64,000 nucleotides of DNA, taken from contig NW_022145601.1 in NCBI RefSeq assembly GCF_000002235.5, forward strand, positions 25,400,348-25,464,347. Direction: 5' to 3'. How positions within the stretch are numbered: position 1 is the first letter of the stretch; each line of letters opens with the position of its first letter. Below the pieces are notes generated by a model. That model worked only from the letters and a program-made list of their open reading frames with translations, ran no database searches and was not told the origin of the DNA. This stretch comes from Strongylocentrotus purpuratus. Lineage: Eukaryota > Echinodermata > Echinoidea > Camarodonta > Strongylocentrotidae. Positions 1-9,321 of the stretch are shown here, piece after piece. The position numbers were made by a program, and so were the translations under genes.

Positions 1-224
1 CTAGATTCAGTATAAACTTTTTTTTCATAAATCTAGGAGTGTAAGCAACGTGATTGACTACATACAGTGTATCATCACTTTACCATACATTTGTTTTACC
101 GACCATGTTAAACGTTTGGATATTGCTAGGTCTGTAATGGTTTGATGTTCCTTATGGTACCAAGTATAATGGAGTTCGATTGGAGCATAAATCCCTTCTT
201 ATCTTAGAAAGGTGAATTGCCGTT
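1..224. other. Unassigned AT-rich sequence
   Basis: No open frame, RNA gene or repeat is recognised here. It runs up to the foldback element that starts near 225. Confidence 0.4.
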
Positions 225-1205
225 TGGTCTACGACCGGTTCGTCTACTACCCAATTGGTCTATTCCCATATGGTCTACACTAGACCGTCTACTACCCAAC
301 TGGTTTATTCCCATATGGTCTACACTAGACCGTCTACTATCTACATGGTCTAATAATCATTTCGTCTACTTATCATTTGGTCCAATTACCATTTAGGCCA
401 ATAGTCATTTGGTCCAATTTCCATTTGGTCTAATCTCCAATTACTCTTCTATCCATTTGGTCTAATAACCAGCTAGTCTACTTCCAGCTAGTCTACTTCC
501 CAGTTTGTCTAATGCCCATTCCATTTCGTCTACCATCCATAATGTGTATTATGCAACACCTACGTGGATCCTTGTCATTTGATTGGAGGATTGTTGGTCA
601 CATGATATTCAAAAGATGTTCTATTGCACGGGCGTGCATTTTTGGTTATATGCAGACTGCGTACCTCTCTGCCGTGCGCGTATCCCTGCGTGTATCTGAC
701 ACAAAAGCATGTAATCGAGAAGGCTTGACTCCAACTTTAATTTATCTTTAATATAAGGTGTAAAGCATAATTTGTTGATTAACGTTCTATTAGATCTTCT
801 TCGATGTTGTATAAAACAAATAATGAATGTTTTTCATTCGTTCATTAGTGCGAATAGTTTCATTCGTTGAAAGATTAACGTTAATTCTATTCAACTCGGC
901 TGATGCCTCGTTGAATAGAATCTTAATCATTCAACTCATGAAAATATTCGCACTATTGAACTCATAACCATTCATTATTTGTATAATAATCAACTGGTGA
1001 TGATTATTAGACCATATTGATAGTAGACAAAATGCGCATTGGGAAACCTGGCAATCAGACCAACTAGAAATTAGACTAAACGAGCAATACACTAAATGGG
1101 TAGTAGATTTCTTGCAGATTAGACCAAATGACTATTGGCCTAAATGGCAATGAGACCAAATGATGAATAGACAAAGTGATTATCAGACCATATGGATAGT
1201 AGACA
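225..1205. mobile_element. Foldback (long inverted repeat) element with phased GGTCTA-type motifs
   Basis: The left arm (about 225-535) is a loose series of motifs such as CCATTTGGTCTA and GTCTACTACC every 15-25 bases. The right arm (about 1008-1200) holds the complement (TAGACCAAATGA, GGTAGTAGA). Between them lies a second inverted repeat: ACAAATAATGAATG near 815 is matched by CATTCATTATTTGT near 971, and TTCATTAGTGCGAATAG by ATTCGCACTATTGAA, centred near 903. This nested symmetry suggests a foldback or MITE-like DNA element. No transposase is seen; the frame at 512-751 has no recognisable domain and is not called. Confidence 0.6.
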
Positions 1206-1290
1206 GGCTGAGTGAATACATCTACTCAATGTATTAATAACAAGTAAATGTGGTTATACTCAATGGAGGAAAAAGAATAACTGTATAACG

Positions 1291-1650
1291 TAGTAAGAGT
1301 AAAACTAATGTAGTAAGAGTAAAACTAACGTAGTAAGAGTAAAACTAATGTAGTAAGAGTAAAACTAACGTAGTAAGAGTAAAACTAATGTAGTAAGAGT
1401 AAAACTAATGTAGTAAGAGTAAAACTAATTTAGTAAGAGTAAAACTAATGTAGTAAGAGTAAAACTAATGTAGTAAGAGTAAAACTAATGTAGTAAGAGT
1501 AAAACTAACGTAGTAAGAGTAAAACTAATGTAGTAAGAGTAAAACTAATGTAGTAAGAGTAAAACTAATGTAGTAAGAGTAAAACTAATGTAGTAAGAGT
1601 AAAACTAATGTAGTAAGAGTAAAACTAATGTAGTAAGAGTAAAACTAATG
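1291..1650. repeat. 20-bp tandem array, 18 copies
   Basis: Eighteen uninterrupted copies of TAGTAAGAGTAAAACTAATG. Only two sites vary: C for T in the terminal ATG of copies 2, 4 and 11, and one copy ending in ATT. The flanks are themselves related: AAATGTGGTTATACTCAATGGAG before the array (about 1230) and TATGTGTGGTTGTACTCATGGGAG after it (about 1654), so the array lies between two copies of a longer repeat. Such homogeneity implies recent expansion. Confidence 0.95.
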
Positions 1651-1866
1651 TAGTATGTGTGGTTGTACTCATGGGAGTAAAAGGAAGTATTACTTATGAA
1701 TTAATTGCAATAGTTATTACTAAATACATGAAGCACATTCCAAACTCTCTGCATTTTCCTCAGGCATCTTCATCTATGAATCACATGGAGAATAGGCCTA
1801 TGTTGGTATGAAACAGGATCCGAAACACTTACAGTATTGGATTACTTCTATGTTTGTACAACTATA

Positions 1867-2137
1867 CAGTGTGAGTCAAAAAAAGGTTTACACCTAGAAA
1901 ATTGCTTATCATTTTAAAAATCATTTATAAACAGTAAATGTGACATGTGGTAGTGGTTATTTTACCTGGCTGCTAAGAAGGCACAAATGCTTGTTCGAAA
2001 GCAACCAGGCGGCCGACGGCTTTAGGTCCTCTCTGAGGGACCCGGATGTATAAATCATTATACATCTTATGAAAGAGTGTTTTATCCCAATTTGGTATCA
2101 TTTTTGTGTGGTATGTGTATGTTTTTTACTCACACGG
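1867..2137. mobile_element. Tc1/mariner-like MITE, TA target
   Basis: The ends CAGTGTGAGTCAAAAAA and TTTTTTACTCACACGG are inverted repeats flanked by TA on both sides. GTGAGTCAAAA-type ends and a TA target are typical of Tc1/mariner. Copy 2 of block W near 26,390 reads across without the element. Relatives of the same family lie at 12,539-13,188 and about 28,690-29,090. No transposase frame; non-autonomous. Confidence 0.75.
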
Positions 2138-2319
2138 TATATATCCACTTAGTTGTCCGCAGAACTCAAACACTAAATTGTCATTCCTTAATATAACGGG
2201 TGTAAGAATAACTTGAGATGTTTTGCACAGATGAAGGTACAATGTACAGTGGGTTTTTTTTTGTTGGTTGGGTTGAATTGATTTCTATCTAGAATGGGTC
2301 AAGGAACACTAGTATATAG

Positions 2320-2538
2320 GGCCTAAAAAAAAAGATGTTGTATTGCCCTTTGTGACCGATCCAAGCATCTTGAAATCAACAGTCGGCTTTTTAAAGCATT
2401 CAAAACTGAGAAATATCAGCCCAAAGAGGGAGTAAAATAGGTTTTAAAAAAAAAGATTTCCGACCCGACCGACCGACCGACCGACCGACCCATGTTTTGG
2501 CACCTAAAGGGCAATACAACGTCTTTTTTTTTTAGGCC
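2320..2538. mobile_element. MITE with 35-bp TIR and TAG target duplication
   Basis: The left end GGCCTAAAAAAAAAGATGTT and the right end carrying its complement match over about 35 bases and are flanked by TAG on each side. It holds a (GACC)n microsatellite at 2461-2491. Copy 2 of block W near 26,540 lacks it. The 3-bp TSD would fit PIF/Harbinger-like elements, but the family is not certain. Confidence 0.7.
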
Positions 2539-2540
2539 TA

Positions 2541-3299
2541 GTAGATGTACATGTACATGTAGGTTCATAGCCAGTTTAAGTTTTTCATCTTGTTGTAGGT
2601 CAGTGCATAGTTCATAAGTAATAACAAAAGACTGGGTAATTTTTATCAAAAAGTTTGTTTGTTTTTTCTTCATATTTCTATGATTCATGTTTTTAGAGTG
2701 TTTGTGGTTAAGGAGATGATGTCTTTTTGTATTAAAAATAATAATAATAATGATAGTAATAATAATGAATGGTATTTACAAAGCCCTTTTAAAGAGATGG
2801 TTGAGTTCTGGGAAGAGGTGAAAAATAATTTGTGAGCGTTTATCATTCTTATTATGCAAGTGTGGAAGAACATCAGATAAGACATGTTTCCTAAAACGGA
2901 TGGCTCTTCAAATGCCTTCATATTCTAAATATGTCATGTAACATCGTACAACTCGGGGGGGGGGGGGGGATTTTTACGCCACGTGTTCATGTAGTCCCAT
3001 ATACATCTTTCTATGTACAGTGTTTGTAACTTTACCAAGACTTTGCCAAATTTCTTATCATTTTGATGATTCCAGAACCTTGCAATACACACACATTCTT
3101 ATATGCTAGATGATCACACCTTTTCTGGTCGATTCCACACCGTTTCTTTCACAATGCAATCGCATGACCAGAACTCAACTTCATCTTTAAACATAAACAT
3201 AAACATACTGTATATCAAATTACTGTAATAGACTACAACAGGGATACCTGCAATGTATGAAGCTTAGGATTAAGTTACAAGAGATAAGTTTGTATCATT
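2541..3299. other. Duplicated non-coding sequence
   Basis: Part of block W. It holds an AAT-rich microsatellite near 2740-2770 followed by a short TTTACAAAGCC-type motif, and a G run at 2956-2970. The frames on the minus strand between 2416 and 2921 are low-complexity shadows. Confidence 0.5.
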
Positions 3300-3420
3300 T
3301 CAATAGTCAGAATGCGAATTGCATATAGTACATGTTTTTGGGAAGGACAAACTATAATGTCTGTCCTACCTACATGTAGCTACAAATAATGTATGCAATT
3401 TGCATTGTCACTATTGAAAG
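3300..3420. mobile_element. Partial hairpin MITE (family M)
   Basis: The segment from TTTCAATAGTCAGAATGCG to GCATTGTCACTATTGAAAG is an inverted repeat around a centre rich in GGACAAAC/GTCCTACC. It is the inner part of the family seen whole at 29,546-29,846, 45,237-45,536 and 59,228-59,540. Confidence 0.65.
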
Positions 3421-3714
3421 AGTTGTTAGACAATTTTTTGTGTTACAGAACCAGGGCAGGAGAAGAAAAGATTCAATATTGATACTTTTCTCTGAAAAAA
3501 GACAGTATATTTTCAAAGAGTGCAATTTTATACATGCAAAGTCCGATATATTTTGAAATACACATGTACATGTACATTCCATGCATTGTATGGCTGAGAG
3601 AGAAATGTATTCAGCTTTCCATTGATATAAAGTTGTATTTTCATCAGGTTGTGTCTTTAACAGATATCTCTATAATCATGTTGTAATGATTTGCAAGTGC
3701 TGTAGCTTACATGT

Positions 3715-3995
3715 ATAATAATAATAATAAAAATAAAAATAATCTTATAAAGTCCACTCCAAATTTTATTAAGTTAAACCGAAAATGGAAATTCTTTTTG
3801 CCCAATTGATTGTGAGCCTGGCAGCCACTGAGCAGCGCCAGATCGACGTTGCTCTATCCCTTATTGTTGAACGCCAAACAAGGTAGCAGCAACTCCCGTC
3901 TTTTAACGTCTTTTGGTATGACGCAGCCGGGGTTCGAACCCACGACCTCCCGGTTGTGAGGCGGACACTCTACTGGCTAAGCCAACACACCGGTC
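3715..3995 (-). mobile_element. tRNA-derived SINE with LINE-type 3' tail
   Basis: On the minus strand the head (3993 to 3919) has an A box TGGCTTAGCCAGTAG and a B box GGGTTCGAACCCC, the internal RNA polymerase III promoter of a tRNA-derived SINE. A body of about 120 bases follows (3918 to 3798), then a tail with AGAATTTCC, CGGTTTAA and ATAAAATTTGGAGTGGACT, ending in AAT/ATT-rich repeats. This tail matches the 3' end of the LINE fragments at 39,095-39,150 and 61,675-61,730 over about 50 bases. Known SINEs borrow the 3' end of the LINE whose reverse transcriptase moves them, so this LINE family is the likely partner (inference). No intact tRNA gene is claimed. Confidence 0.85.
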
Positions 3996-4499
3996 ATATG
4001 TACATTAATGTCATGAATGTACTTGAATATCCTGCTAATTAACAATCGTTTCTAAAAACGAGGAAAAATCATGTATAGTCTACTTGACTGCCACAGTGTA
4101 TATTTATAAAAATACAAAAAATTGGGGTCAAAATGAGTACAGAGTTTGCAGTGATCACATTATTATACAGATAAATTTGGGGTATTCTTTTTTGGACTAT
4201 TCTTCTCAAATTAAGTGCTATGATGTATCTGGGCATTCAGTGTAAGCTTTCCATTGAAATGTTATGCAAGATGGTCCAATGACCAATCAAATTTGATCCC
4301 CTTTAAAGGGATATGGAGTTTCATGGTTCCAAGAAGAAATTTGATTGGCTGATTTAAAATACTTCCAAATGCAGATTTAATCCAACATGAACAAGGCACA
4401 TGTATTATTAGATTCAGAACCAAGCTCAAAACTGTTTAATACATGATAATTGTCTATTTCTACTTCAGTAGCCCATTTTTTATTGGCACATGGTACAAA
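3996..4499. other. Unassigned non-coding sequence
   Basis: No convincing gene, RNA or repeat boundary is visible between the SINE and the repeat at 4500. Confidence 0.4.
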
Positions 4500-4710
4500 A
4501 GACCCAAAATATTCTTTAAAGCCCGTCTGCACTAGTTTGGCCTGGGGGATTAGACCTCCCTGCAAGGTCACTGACAGGTGGGTTATCTTATCAAATCAGC
4601 TCTCAATTAACGTAAGAAAAAGAGGATCATGGGGGACCAATGGTCACCGATTAGGCATTGTTTGCTATATAGAGGGCGCATTTAGCTATAAGTAGTGCAG
4701 TGGGGCTTCA
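4500..4710. repeat. Dispersed repeat fragment shared with the 6.8-kb inverted repeat
   Basis: Motifs such as GGTCACTGACAGGTGG, CAGCTCTCAA and CTATATAGAGGGCGCA match the sequence at about 19,980-20,140 and 20,609-20,640, and the reverse strand at 24,715-25,090. This copy lacks the hAT-like insertions found there, so it serves as an empty site at the TATAGAGGG target. Confidence 0.75.
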
Positions 4711-5218
4711 AAGCTTGCGCACGTGAAGAGATTAATTTTTGTGCATTTTAAAATAATCATCATCATCACATGAAGGTGCTTCATGAACCCCCTCTCCCTC
4801 TTTAAAATGAATACTTCCACCTGTGTGATCATGGAATATAACTATTGATGCATTAATGAATAATGGTGACAAGCATTCTGGAGTATGTATCCAGTACTTT
4901 TGTATATGTAATTTACAGTTGGGTACACTGACACCTTAATCTACTTCTATCGACTGGCTTATTGATTAATTTTTCATTTCCTTTTGATGTACATGTTTTT
5001 TGAGAGATGTATTTTGTGAAAAAGATGGCTGTAATAATTTATACAGTTAATTCTGCGTAAGTTGAATATGTTGGGACTGCAAAGAAAGTTTCTCTTTTAT
5101 AAAAAAACTCGACTGAGGAAGTGTAAACAAAACATGATGTGCATATTTTGTTCACAAAAATTAATTAGACAGTGAGAAAATTTGACTTGTGTGACCTTGA
5201 GTTACACAGATTTAACTG

Positions 5219-5462
5219 TATACACTGTCGCTCATAAAGTTGGAATATTTTTGTTTTACCCCAATTTATGGAATTATTTATAAGCATACTGGCATACACA
5301 TGCTTTAGCAGTCACGCAAAACACACATTGGCAAATTATTATTCAATAAAATCTGAGAATGTATACTATTATCTAGATCTATTATTTTTAAATTATTTTT
5401 AAAATAATTCGATAATTTGGGGTAAAACAAAAATATTCCAACTTTATGAGTTACAGTGTATA
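5219..5462. mobile_element. Tc1/mariner-like MITE, about 45-bp TIR
   Basis: It starts TATACACTGTCGCTCATAAA and ends with the near-exact complement closing in ACAGTGTATA. The arms match over about 45 bases, including TTGGAATATTTTTG, around an AT-rich centre. CACTGT ends with CTCATAAAGTTGGAAT and a TA target are typical of Tc1-type ends. The small frames inside are shadows. Confidence 0.85.
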
Positions 5463-6090
5463 TCGGTGTGATCATGATCGATAGGACAAAATGTCTCCAT
5501 TTGAATCGTACCAATAGAAATATGCAGCTGAACTGGCCAGAGAGAGAGTGACATTATATATATTGATCAAATCATGGAATTATCAGGGGAATTATTTCTT
5601 GTGCTAGGAGTTGATTAAACAGTTTGCCATTAAAACTTTGTATTGCTTTCAAAGCACCGATTTTCTTTTTGTTTTCCTTTTGTGCCATTGGTCCAAATAG
5701 TTGTCATTGTTACTTAATAGACTGGCTTACTAACATGTTCAAACTTCTGGATGTTTCTTCTCTTGTGACCTAGTGACAAGTTATTCCATTAACCTGTTAT
5801 TCATGAATGAACTACAATACTTGGAATCCAGTCTGCATACATTATGTGTTGCTATGTCAGGTAAGCCTCAGATAAGCTTTCAGGTATTCTAGCAAAATAT
5901 TTGTTTAAAAAGTATGCATTAAATTTGAATGATATGTTTAAGAGTAAACCAGTCTTTTATAGTTCACTATTTTTAATGTGGTTAATACATTGTACCAGGG
6001 AGGTGAAAGAAAAGGAGGCGAAACTCTTGTAATTTATTCAAACGCATTCTTGAGTTCTAAAGCGTAACAATGGGGTTTGCAACATTCCAC
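5463..6090. other. Non-coding sequence, partly block W
   Basis: Contains a short stretch alike to 28,420-28,480. Otherwise nothing recognisable. Confidence 0.4.
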
Positions 6091-6100
6091 TTGGCTTTGT

Positions 6101-6162
6101 TCCATGCTCCGAGTTTGTTCGGAGTTCCATGCTCCGAGTTTGTTCGGAGTTCCATGCTCCGA
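6101..6162. repeat. 25-bp tandem repeat, about 2.5 copies
   Basis: TCCATGCTCCGAGTTTGTTC plus GGAGT repeats at 6101, 6126 and 6151. A GGAGCATGGGG segment near 6723 is a possible inverted partner, but no clear element end was found. Confidence 0.8.
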
Positions 6163-7029
6163 ACCGCGCTTCCACTGCGAGGACTTTCGGAAGCCAGGCA
6201 CCAGTTTTTCATTAATTACAAAATATTAAATTACCGGCAAAATTTCAGTGTAAATCGAAAACTTTATATGGGGATTTTATTGGGAATAGTGCATCAAACA
6301 AATTTTCAAATTTAGAACTCCGTCCTTCCTTTAATTTGTGTGCCAGAGTTGGTAAAAGAAAAATTACATCCTGCCAAAACTCAATATTTTAGGATGATGC
6401 GCTAATTTGTGCATGCTTTAATGTCCCGTTATTTGATCCATGATTTACAATCTTCAATAACATTAAGTTTTGTAATGCGTGTTTTCGCGTGTTTTTTGTA
6501 TTTTTCAAGTTTAAAAAAGGATGAAATTGCACAAGTTTGTGTTCGCTTGTTCTACTCTTTACACATACAACAATGGATGAAAAATCATTGGAAGGGACAG
6601 CGAACAGTTGCTGTGATACCACTTTCTGATGTAGGAATTCTTAATCCCGAAATTTCATGCGCTCTTTTATCTCAACACCTGGTCAACAGTTGCAGATTAG
6701 CGCATAACTTTTCGGCGGCTTGGAGCATGGGGTCAAAGGAGAGCGGCTTGATTCCAGTCCTTCTCTATCACGTCCCTGCCCAACGTAAGGGGGTCCCTCC
6801 CTCAAAGCCTTATCTCCTCGTCCAAGCATTTTTTTAAAGACCCGCTTGTTTGTGATCACATTGTGTTTGGCCCTAATATTGTGAGTATAGAATGTTGATT
6901 TGTCATTAATAAAGTTGTTTTTAGTATTTATAAATTCTTGTGAGAATTTGAGGAACACTGATAGGTGCCTTGAATGCACATGTACATTTTAATTTGAAAA
7001 TTTCAATTTGAACTTCACCATCTTAAAGC
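6163..7029. other. Unassigned sequence with weak open frames
   Basis: A plus-strand frame at 6409-6837 (142 codons) and overlapping minus-strand frames show no domain, no codon bias that stands out and no paralogue in the window. They are not called as genes. Confidence 0.4.
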
Positions 7030-7245
7030 GATGAATGCATTGGTTATTAATCTGAGACATTGAGACTTATAGAACCGATGTCCTTCTGTCTACAACCATG
7101 ACAACATTTGCTTATATTCCTGTGTGAAATACAAACCTGTAAATTAAGCGGAAGAAGGAAAAAAAAAGTTTATGGATATCAAGAGCACATGCATGTAACT
7201 GCCATACCGTTATATCTGGATCCTAAAGCTTAATGTAGTAAGATT
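7030..7245. repeat. Inverted copy of 44,365-44,590
   Basis: TTCTGTCTACAACCATGACA, AGAGCACATGCATGTAACTG and GGATCCTAAAGCTTAATGTA all recur in reverse complement near 44,365-44,590. The 44-kb copy continues differently just past the point where the Penelope-like fragment begins, and so lacks it. Confidence 0.75.
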
Positions 7246-7265
7246 TTTTTGTTTTTGTAGTCTCC

Positions 7266-7556
7266 ATGTTTGTCTCCCCATGTTCCATGGTGTACATCGG
7301 GGAGACAAAGAGACGCCTAGCCGATAGAATCACGGAGCATCTGCGTTCCATACGCCTGAAGACAGCCGGACTACCTGTAGCTCACCACTTCAACATCGGA
7401 GATCATAATGCTGATGACCTTCAAGTATGTGTGCTGAAATCTTGCCGAGATGAGAAAGAAAGGAAGCTGATGGAGGAGAGGATAATCTTCAAACTTGGCA
7501 CTCTCCACCCGGACGGGATGAACGCCACTTTCAGATCTTTCCCTAACTCACACTGA
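7266..7556 (+). CDS. GIY-YIG endonuclease domain fragment of a Penelope-like element
   Basis: A 96-residue frame ending at a TGA. It shows the GIY-YIG nuclease signature: VYIGETKRRLADRITEHL near residues 9-26, where the YIG motif and the helix arginine (RL or R-x-T-EH) sit, a PVAHHFN segment near residue 36, an R/E-rich helix ERKLMEERII near 65 with the likely metal-binding glutamate, and a DGMN close near residue 83. In Penelope-like retroelements this nuclease lies at the C terminus, behind the reverse transcriptase, and nicks target DNA for insertion. Here the RT is missing, so this is a 5'-truncated copy rather than a host nuclease; the first ATG at 7266 is simply the first in frame. Host GIY-YIG proteins such as SLX1 differ in motif order and lack this tail. 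The domain call is strong; activity is unlikely without the RT. Confidence 0.8.
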   Translation: MFVSPCSMVYIGETKRRLADRITEHLRSIRLKTAGLPVAHHFNIGDHNADDLQVCVLKSCRDEKERKLMEERIIFKLGTLHPDGMNATFRSFPNSH

Positions 7557-7870
7557 ACTTTGTTGAACTTTAATATCTTTATTACGTCATAATGCTTTTT
7601 CAATTGCTTATTTTTCTTTCTGTGCGCCTCTTCTTTTCCTTTTCTTTTGCTTTCCGCGTATTTCCCCTGGAGATACGCTCTTAACGCTCCCTTTATTTCT
7701 AATTTTCTCCTATTTTCTCACGTCACAATGGTCCAACTTTTGAGCTTTGTGACGTTTCTCTATCTCTTTTTCTCTTCTTTCGCGTACTCTCACGCGACTT
7801 TGCATCTTGACTACCAAGCGTCGCCTATATATTTTTGATTTTGTATATTGTTGTTCATGCTTGAATCACT

Positions 7871-7898
7871 TCGATAAAGGGCTATGCCCGAAACGTCA
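7871..7898 (+). ncRNA. Hammerhead-ribozyme-like motif of the Penelope-like element
   Basis: TCGATAAAGGGCTATGCCCGAAACGTC has a GGGC-TAT-GCCC stem followed by GAAAC and GTC. Penelope-like elements are known to carry minimal hammerhead motifs of the form CTGATGA-stem-GAAAC in their terminal repeats. The conserved CTGATGA is changed here to CGATAAA, so self-cleavage is doubtful. Confidence 0.6.
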
Positions 7899-7964
7899 GT
7901 GGAATATTCACTTCTCCGGTGTTTTTATTTATCTACCTTGTGTCCTATATATATATATATATAT

Positions 7965-8080
7965 AATGTATATGTATAACTCTGTGTTGTCTTTCAGTCT
8001 CTCCGTCTGTTCATCGGTCTTCATCCCCCCCCCCCCCCACCCCCTCCCTCTTCCTACATGTAGCTTTCTTGGCCCATCAA
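7965..8080. repeat. Direct copy of 43,255-43,380
   Basis: Both segments hold TCTGTGTT followed by TTCAGTCTCTC, a C-rich stretch, and CCTACATGTAGCTTT-TTGGCCCATCAAA. The sequence just before here (7950-7970) is a (TA)n run. Confidence 0.75.
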
Positions 8081-8099
8081 ATCCAATTTTCTCTATATA

Positions 8100-8660
8100 T
8101 TCAATTCACCTTTGCACAGCTGCTGGTACTCTTCAAATAATTATGTCGCTCTCTGATGATCGGCCGATTATCATCTATATGGAATTTGATTGCCTGCATT
8201 GCGTCTTCCTCATGAAATTGGCTCGGACGGTCCTCCTCTTTACTCTAAGTTCCTCACTCATAATGTACTCAGATTTGGTTTGGACGGGGGTGTGCCGCTG
8301 AAGCCTCGAAACCCCTACCCATTTAGGGGGTCATTCTAGGCCCATTTTATGCAAAACCCGGAAAATGAAATTTTGAAAATTTTGAAAAAAGGGACCCATT
8401 TTTAATGTTTTTTTTAATTTTTTTAATGTGATCCATGTTCAGGTATTTTTTGGTGAAAAAGTTACCCATTAGAGCAGCACACCCCCTTTGCCTTAACATG
8501 TGAGTACCCCCCCCCCTCCCTGGTCAGCTTTAGATATTGAATTGATAGATGCAAGGAAAGAAGAAGTTCTAACTCGAGTATGTCCCTTTGTATATCGGAT
8601 AGTCCTCGATAAATCGAAGTTTTATTCAACCTGCATTCAAGTGTTGTCTTGCGATTGCAT
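8100..8660 (-). pseudogene. Broken copy of the small charged helical protein family
   Basis: On the minus strand, 8270-8105 matches the middle of the family (the AKLARKEKAIQ and SEVSDLFEEY regions in the open copies), and 8640-8520 matches the conserved 5' flank (TTAGATATTGAATTGATAGATGCA and CCTCGATAAATCGAAG on the plus strand). A 200-bp repeat (8286-8486) separates the two. No open frame spans the region, and the 3' part of the coding region is gone. Its upstream flank (about 8690-9090) still aligns with the other copies until a T run near 9090, after which the promoter-like block of the 35- and 52-kb copies is absent. It is the most decayed of the five copies. Confidence 0.75.
8286..8486. 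mobile_element. Short element with GGGGGTGTGCCGC ends, inside the broken gene copy
   Basis: It begins GGGGGTGTGCCGCTGAAGCC and ends AGAGCAGCACACCCCC, a short imperfect inverted repeat. The other copies of the gene family are continuous across this point, so this is an insertion. The superfamily is not known to me. Confidence 0.6.
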
Positions 8661-9321
8661 AATCAATTGATTAACCCATGACATTATTCTGATAGACCAT
8701 TAATATCGACTTTACTAAACAAAAACCTTTCATGTATTTACAACATGTATTTATACATAGCAAATTAGCTATAGTGTAAATGTTCTCCTTATTAATTCAC
8801 TTAATATGTCAAATAAATATTTGCAATAAAGATTAAATATCCATTAATTAAATGCCTGTTCAATAATTTGTTCTGCGTAAAACTTATTCTAAAACTTGTC
8901 CTTTATCTTTTTCAACTGCAATAAAAGAAATACAATCATGAGCTCCGGTGCCATTCTTGCTTTGCCCAACATAGCGCCTTAGGTAAATATCATTTAAAAT
9001 ACATAGCCCCACAGCTTCTTGATTTATAGAAAATTGCGCCATGCATGATTTCGTTGAAAAAGTGTTTGCCAGAGCATACGCGGGCTGCTTTTTTTTTTTT
9101 TCGTACCACCTTAATACGTCGCAGAGATTATTTCGATGTCTTGAGAGAGACTAATTTCACGCGCCCTGCTCAAAATTAAGCAAAATTCCGATCGTGCAGC
9201 TCGCCGCTATATGCATGTGCTTTAATTTGCGCTAGCTGCACATCTATACTAGACCCATAGCAAGGCAAGATATCGAACCAAAGAACGTGTGAAGGGAATG
9301 TTATATGTATCTACACAGGGG
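8660..9321. other. 5' flank of the broken gene copy, then unassigned sequence
   Basis: From about 8690 to 9090 it matches the upstream flanks at 14,000-14,375, 35,580-35,990 and 52,320-52,860. From 9090 to 9321 nothing is recognised. Confidence 0.6.

Larger units (their letters stand above)
1760..5960. repeat. Duplication block W, copy 1
   Basis: Discontinuous direct similarity to 26,300-28,490. Examples are ACATGGAGAATAGGCCTATG (1786 and 26,301), GTACATGTAGGTTCATAGCC (about 2555 and 26,565), AATAGACTACAACAGGGATA (about 3228 and 28,160) and TTTGTTTAAAAAGTAT (about 5904 and 28,430). Copy 2 lacks the Tc1/mariner-like MITE at 1867 and the MITE at 2320, so both inserted after duplication or were lost from copy 2. 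Confidence 0.65.
7250..7925 (+). mobile_element. Penelope-like element, 3' part
   Basis: A 5'-truncated retroelement. It begins with a GIY-YIG endonuclease frame (7266-7556) and continues through about 310 bases of pyrimidine-rich untranslated sequence to a hammerhead-like motif (7871-7898), ending near 7920. No reverse transcriptase is present. The inverted copy of the left flank at 44.4 kb lacks the element. The TTTTTGTTTTTGTAG just before the frame looks like a splice acceptor, but this may be chance. Confidence 0.75.

Noticed and set aside
1291-1650. CRISPR-like or telomere-like array
   Set aside because: A plain 20-bp tandem repeat without spacers, and not a telomere motif.
3919-3993. 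Possible tRNA gene
   Set aside because: A and B boxes are good but it continues into a SINE body and LINE-type tail and lacks a complete cloverleaf with a proper acceptor stem by eye.
6409-6837. 142-codon plus-strand frame
   Set aside because: No motif, no paralogue, overlapping opposite frame of equal quality; likely chance.
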